DNA from: Acidobacteria bacterium UBA7540
GTDB taxonomy: Bacteria > Acidobacteriota > Terriglobia > UBA7540
Assembly: GCA_002478145.1 (NCBI GenBank)
Contig: DLMI01000203.1
Coordinates: 1-16,755, forward strand
Reading direction: 5' to 3'
Length of the DNA: 16,755 nucleotides
Shown here piece after piece: positions 14,597 to 16,755 of the stretch. A model generated the notes under the pieces. It was not told the origin of the DNA. It saw only the letters and a program-made list of their open reading frames with translations, and did no database searches. The position numbers were made by a program, and so were the translations under genes. Every line of letters starts with the position of its first letter. Position 1 is the stretch's first letter.

Positions 14597-15603
14597 GCCG
14601 AGCGAAACTTCAAGAGTTGGGAATTGATCTGCCCCTTTTCCCCATCACGTCAGTGGGAAGCTTCCCCAAGCCCGATTTCCTGATGAAAGTGCGCGCGGAC
14701 TTCGCCAAGAAGAAGATCAGCCGCGGCGCGCTGGAGAAAGCGGAGCGCCAAGCGACAGAGTTCTGGATCCGCACGCAGGAAGAATTGGGCGTGGACGTGC
14801 TTGTCGACGGCGAAATGTATCGGAGCGATATGGTGGCCTATTTCGCCGAGCACCTCAAAGGGTTCGAGGAGGGCGGTTTGGTCCGCTCTTACGGCAATCG
14901 CTATTACCACAAACCCATGATTACCGACGAGGTCCACTGGAAAGGGCCCATCACCGTCGAGTGGTGGAAGTACGCGCGGGGCCTCACCTCAAAACCCGTG
15001 AAAGGTATGCTGACCGGCCCTTACACGGTGATGGATTGGTCCTTCATTGAATACTATCCGGATCGCCCCACGGCTTGCCTGGCGCTCGCGAAGGAAATCC
15101 GCAAAGAGGTTGAGGCCTTAATCGAGGAGGGGGCGAAAATCATCCAGATCGATGAACCCGCCCTCTCCGTGAGGCCCGAGGAATTGCCCGTGGCCATCGA
15201 AGCCATGCACATCGTGACGGATGGCCTGCCGGCATACTTCATCACCCATATTTGTTATGGCGCCTTTGAAAACATCTACCCGGGCATGCTGGATCTCCCG
15301 GTCGATAACTTCGATCTGGAGATGTCCAACAGTGGGCTCGACATGCTCGAACTTTTCAAGAAGCACCGCTACACCAAGGACATCAGTTTTGGCGTGGTGG
15401 ACGTCCATACGCACGTCGTCGAAGACGAGCCGGTGGTCGAACAGCGCCTGCGCCAAGCACTTGAGACCCTTCCCGAAGAAGCTATCTGGGTGGACCCGGA
15501 CTGCGGACTGAAAACGCGAACCGTGGAGGAGGCGATTGCCAAAATGCAATCTGTGGTGACCGCCGCAAAGGCGCTCAGAAGTTCAGTTGAGAGTGACGAG
15601 TGA
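14593..15603 (+). CDS. MetE-like core methionine synthase (zinc-containing)
   Basis: 336 residues, only the catalytic half of MetE (full-length MetE is about 750). The catalytic set is intact. Zinc ligands are H219 and C221 (THICYG), E243 (DLEMSNS) and C304 (WVDPDCGLKTR). The homocysteine site is VDGEMYRSDMVAYFAEHLKG (71-90, E74, D79). IQIDEPAL (184-191) and GMLTGPYTVMDWS (138-150) are conserved. It should transfer a methyl group to the thiol of homocysteine to make methionine, but it lacks the N-terminal folate-binding half. Such 'core' synthases (the MesA-MesD families) use donors other than methyl-folate; here the overlapping upstream paralogue could substitute for the missing half. Which donor it uses is open. 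The stop codon lies inside the heptad array of element 3, so the last residues (SVESDE) are partly repeat-encoded. Confidence 0.85.
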   Translation: MSRAKLQELGIDLPLFPITSVGSFPKPDFLMKVRADFAKKKISRGALEKAERQATEFWIRTQEELGVDVLVDGEMYRSDMVAYFAEHLKGFEEGGLVRSYGNRYYHKPMITDEVHWKGPITVEWWKYARGLTSKPVKGMLTGPYTVMDWSFIEYYPDRPTACLALAKEIRKEVEALIEEGAKIIQIDEPALSVRPEELPVAIEAMHIVTDGLPAYFITHICYGAFENIYPGMLDLPVDNFDLEMSNSGLDMLELFKKHRYTKDISFGVVDVHTHVVEDEPVVEQRLRQALETLPEEAIWVDPDCGLKTRTVEEAIAKMQSVVTAAKALRSSVESDE

Positions 15604-15747
15604 CAAGTGACGAGCAGAAGTACAGGTGCCAGGTGCCAGGTGTCAGGTTTCAGGTGCCTGTGAAGAGCAGGCGGGAAATTTGCAACGACCGACTTCCGGC
15701 TCCTGACTTCTGACTCCTTACTCGTCACTCGTCACTTGTCACTGCTC
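15582..15747. repeat. Inverted heptad-repeat element 3 (metE-like/MFS junction)
   Basis: On the minus strand, 15662 down to about 15585 divides without slippage into 7-bp units: acctgaa, acctgac, acctggc, acctggc, acctgta, cttctgc, tcgtcac, ttgtcac, tcgtcac, tctcaac. On the plus strand, 15691-15747 divides into gacttcc, ggctcct, gacttct, gactcct, tactcgt, cactcgt, cacttgt, cactgct. The two arrays are inverted around a core of about 28 bp. The left array overlaps the end of the metE-like gene and supplies its TGA (15601-15603). The right array ends 4 bp before the ATG of the transporter and occupies its SD position. Confidence 0.85.
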
Positions 15748-15751
15748 TTGA

Positions 15752-16755
15752 ATGTCTAAGCTCACAAAACCCAGCCGCGCGGCATTTACCTCGACGCAAA
15801 AGAAGGTCCTTTTCGCGCTCGCCAGCGTGGTAGGTTTGCGCATGTTGGGACTTTTCCTGGTCCTTCCGGTTTTTACGCTTTACGGTCTGCAATTCACAAA
15901 CTCACGTTTTCTGGTGGGCTTCGCCTTCGGCAGCTACGGCCTGACCATGGCCATCCTGCAAATCCCTTTTGGCAGGCTTTCAGACCGCATTGGGCGCCGC
16001 AAGGTCCTGCTGCTGGGCATGACGCTCTTCAGCCTGGGTTCTTTCCTCTGCGCCGTCCCCCACTGGCTTCCTCACTCCCTGCAAATTGGCGCTCTGATTT
16101 TTGGTCGTCTAGTTCAGGGCGGCGGTGCCATTGTTTCCGTCGCGTTTGCCACCGTTGCCGATTTCATCGAGCCCCAACGCCGGTCTACGGCAATGGCCGT
16201 CTTGGGGATTCCCATCGGGGCGGCATTCGCCATCGGCATCATTGGCGGGCCGATCCTCGCCGGAATTCTGGGGACCCCGTTCCTCTTCTGGCTGACCGGA
16301 TGCTTGGGTTTCGGGACGGACCTCTTGCTGGCCAAGTACCTTCCTGACGCTCCTCCCTCGGTCAGCGCTCCTGCACCCCTGTCCCAGATGCTGGCCAACA
16401 ACCCACTTCTGGCTTTTGCTTCCGCTGGTTTCCTGATGAACTTCTTCATGGCCACTTTCTTCTTCTATTTCCCCCTCATCGTCACCGGCCAACACCACGT
16501 GAAGGTGAACCATTATTACGCCCTCCTGTTGCCCATGATGCTGATCAGCGGCTTCACGATGTTCGGGTTCTCACTGGGCGCGGACCGCGGATGGGCAAGA
16601 CCACTCGCCACACTTGCTTTCCTCTCGTTTATCCCTAGTTCTCTTCTGCTTTTCAGACCCCAAGCGGCAGGTCTGGATCCCAACCGTCTTGCGGGGGTGT
16701 TAGTTGCAGGCACGCTTTTCTACATTGGATTTACCGGACTCGAACCCATCCTGCC
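15752..16755 (+). CDS. MFS transporter, YajR-like (partial, runs off the window)
   Basis: Open from ATG 15752 to the window edge (334 codons); an in-frame TGA directly precedes the ATG. The product is a major facilitator superfamily permease of the drug/proton-antiporter type. The first helix pair reads LRMLGLFLVLPVFTLYG and GSYGLTMAILQIPFG, followed by the MFS loop signature GRLSDRIGRRKVLL (about 73-87), a second conserved helix GRLVQGGGAIVSVAFATVADF (about 119-139), and nine or so membrane helices before the cut. The opening resembles E. coli YajR closely. Substrate unknown. The start has no Shine-Dalgarno sequence because the heptad array occupies that position, so translation may be leaderless, coupled or weak. 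Confidence 0.85.
   Translation, partial: MSKLTKPSRAAFTSTQKKVLFALASVVGLRMLGLFLVLPVFTLYGLQFTNSRFLVGFAFGSYGLTMAILQIPFGRLSDRIGRRKVLLLGMTLFSLGSFLCAVPHWLPHSLQIGALIFGRLVQGGGAIVSVAFATVADFIEPQRRSTAMAVLGIPIGAAFAIGIIGGPILAGILGTPFLFWLTGCLGFGTDLLLAKYLPDAPPSVSAPAPLSQMLANNPLLAFASAGFLMNFFMATFFFYFPLIVTGQHHVKVNHYYALLLPMMLISGFTMFGFSLGADRGWARPLATLAFLSFIPSSLLLFRPQAAGLDPNRLAGVLVAGTLFYIGFTGLEPIL

Noticed and set aside
13607..15603. Frameshifted single metE gene
   Set aside because: Both products are complete TIM-barrel-type proteins with their own N-terminal motifs and a clean ATGA overlap; this is a gene pair, not one broken gene.
1491..15747. CRISPR array
   Set aside because: The repeats are 7 or 10 bp with no spacers of regular length and no cas genes; the period is far too short.

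Overview
The window is about 16.8 kb of moderately GC-rich bacterial DNA with many short intergenic repeats. Its gene content points to Acidobacteriota, probably a soil or sediment lineage: an ECF sigma factor followed by an anti-sigma factor carrying HEAT repeats, two DUF4097-type beta-repeat secreted proteins, a PDZ-only secreted protein, a futalosine-pathway MqnD, a stand-alone PilZ protein and a decayed AsmA-like gene. The assignment is inferred from gene content and style; there is no rRNA or tRNA marker in the window.

Layout. 1-856 is almost gene-free and holds repeats: two degenerate heptad arrays and a REP-like pair of hairpins. 857-5922 is a five-gene + strand cluster: ECF sigma factor, ZAS/HEAT anti-sigma factor, two DUF4097 proteins with 18-residue repeats, and a double-PDZ protein. 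It reads as a regulated cell-envelope module. 6129-6569 (-) is a small SnoaL/NTF2-fold protein. 6570-7154 holds a perfect palindrome, an inverted decamer repeat, an extended -10 promoter and a long leader for a five-helix membrane protein (7155-7613). 7782-9533 (-) is a large secreted esterase-like alpha/beta hydrolase. 9874-10209 is a PilZ protein with a promoter so close that its mRNA is probably leaderless. 10325-10504 (-) is the 3' remnant of an AsmA-like gene. 10833-12245 is a secreted HEAT-repeat protein, and 12510-13385 is MqnD with a clear sigma-70-type promoter. 13607-15603 is an overlapping pair of MetE C-domain-like proteins: the second has the full zinc and homocysteine site, the first has lost most of it. 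15752 to the end is a partial YajR-like MFS transporter.

The most unusual structure is a family of intergenic elements built from degenerate 7-bp units (roughly T-S-A-C-N-N-N). They are arranged as inverted arrays around a short core and fill whole gene-gene junctions: sigma/anti-sigma (1491-1677), mqnD/metE-like (13394-13574) and metE-like/MFS (15582-15747). In the last case the array supplies the stop codon of the upstream gene and ends 4 bp before the next start codon. A second inverted family at 6885-6963 uses 10-bp units. The second main point of interest is the two-gene MetE-like pair, which looks like a catalytic subunit with a zinc-less partner.
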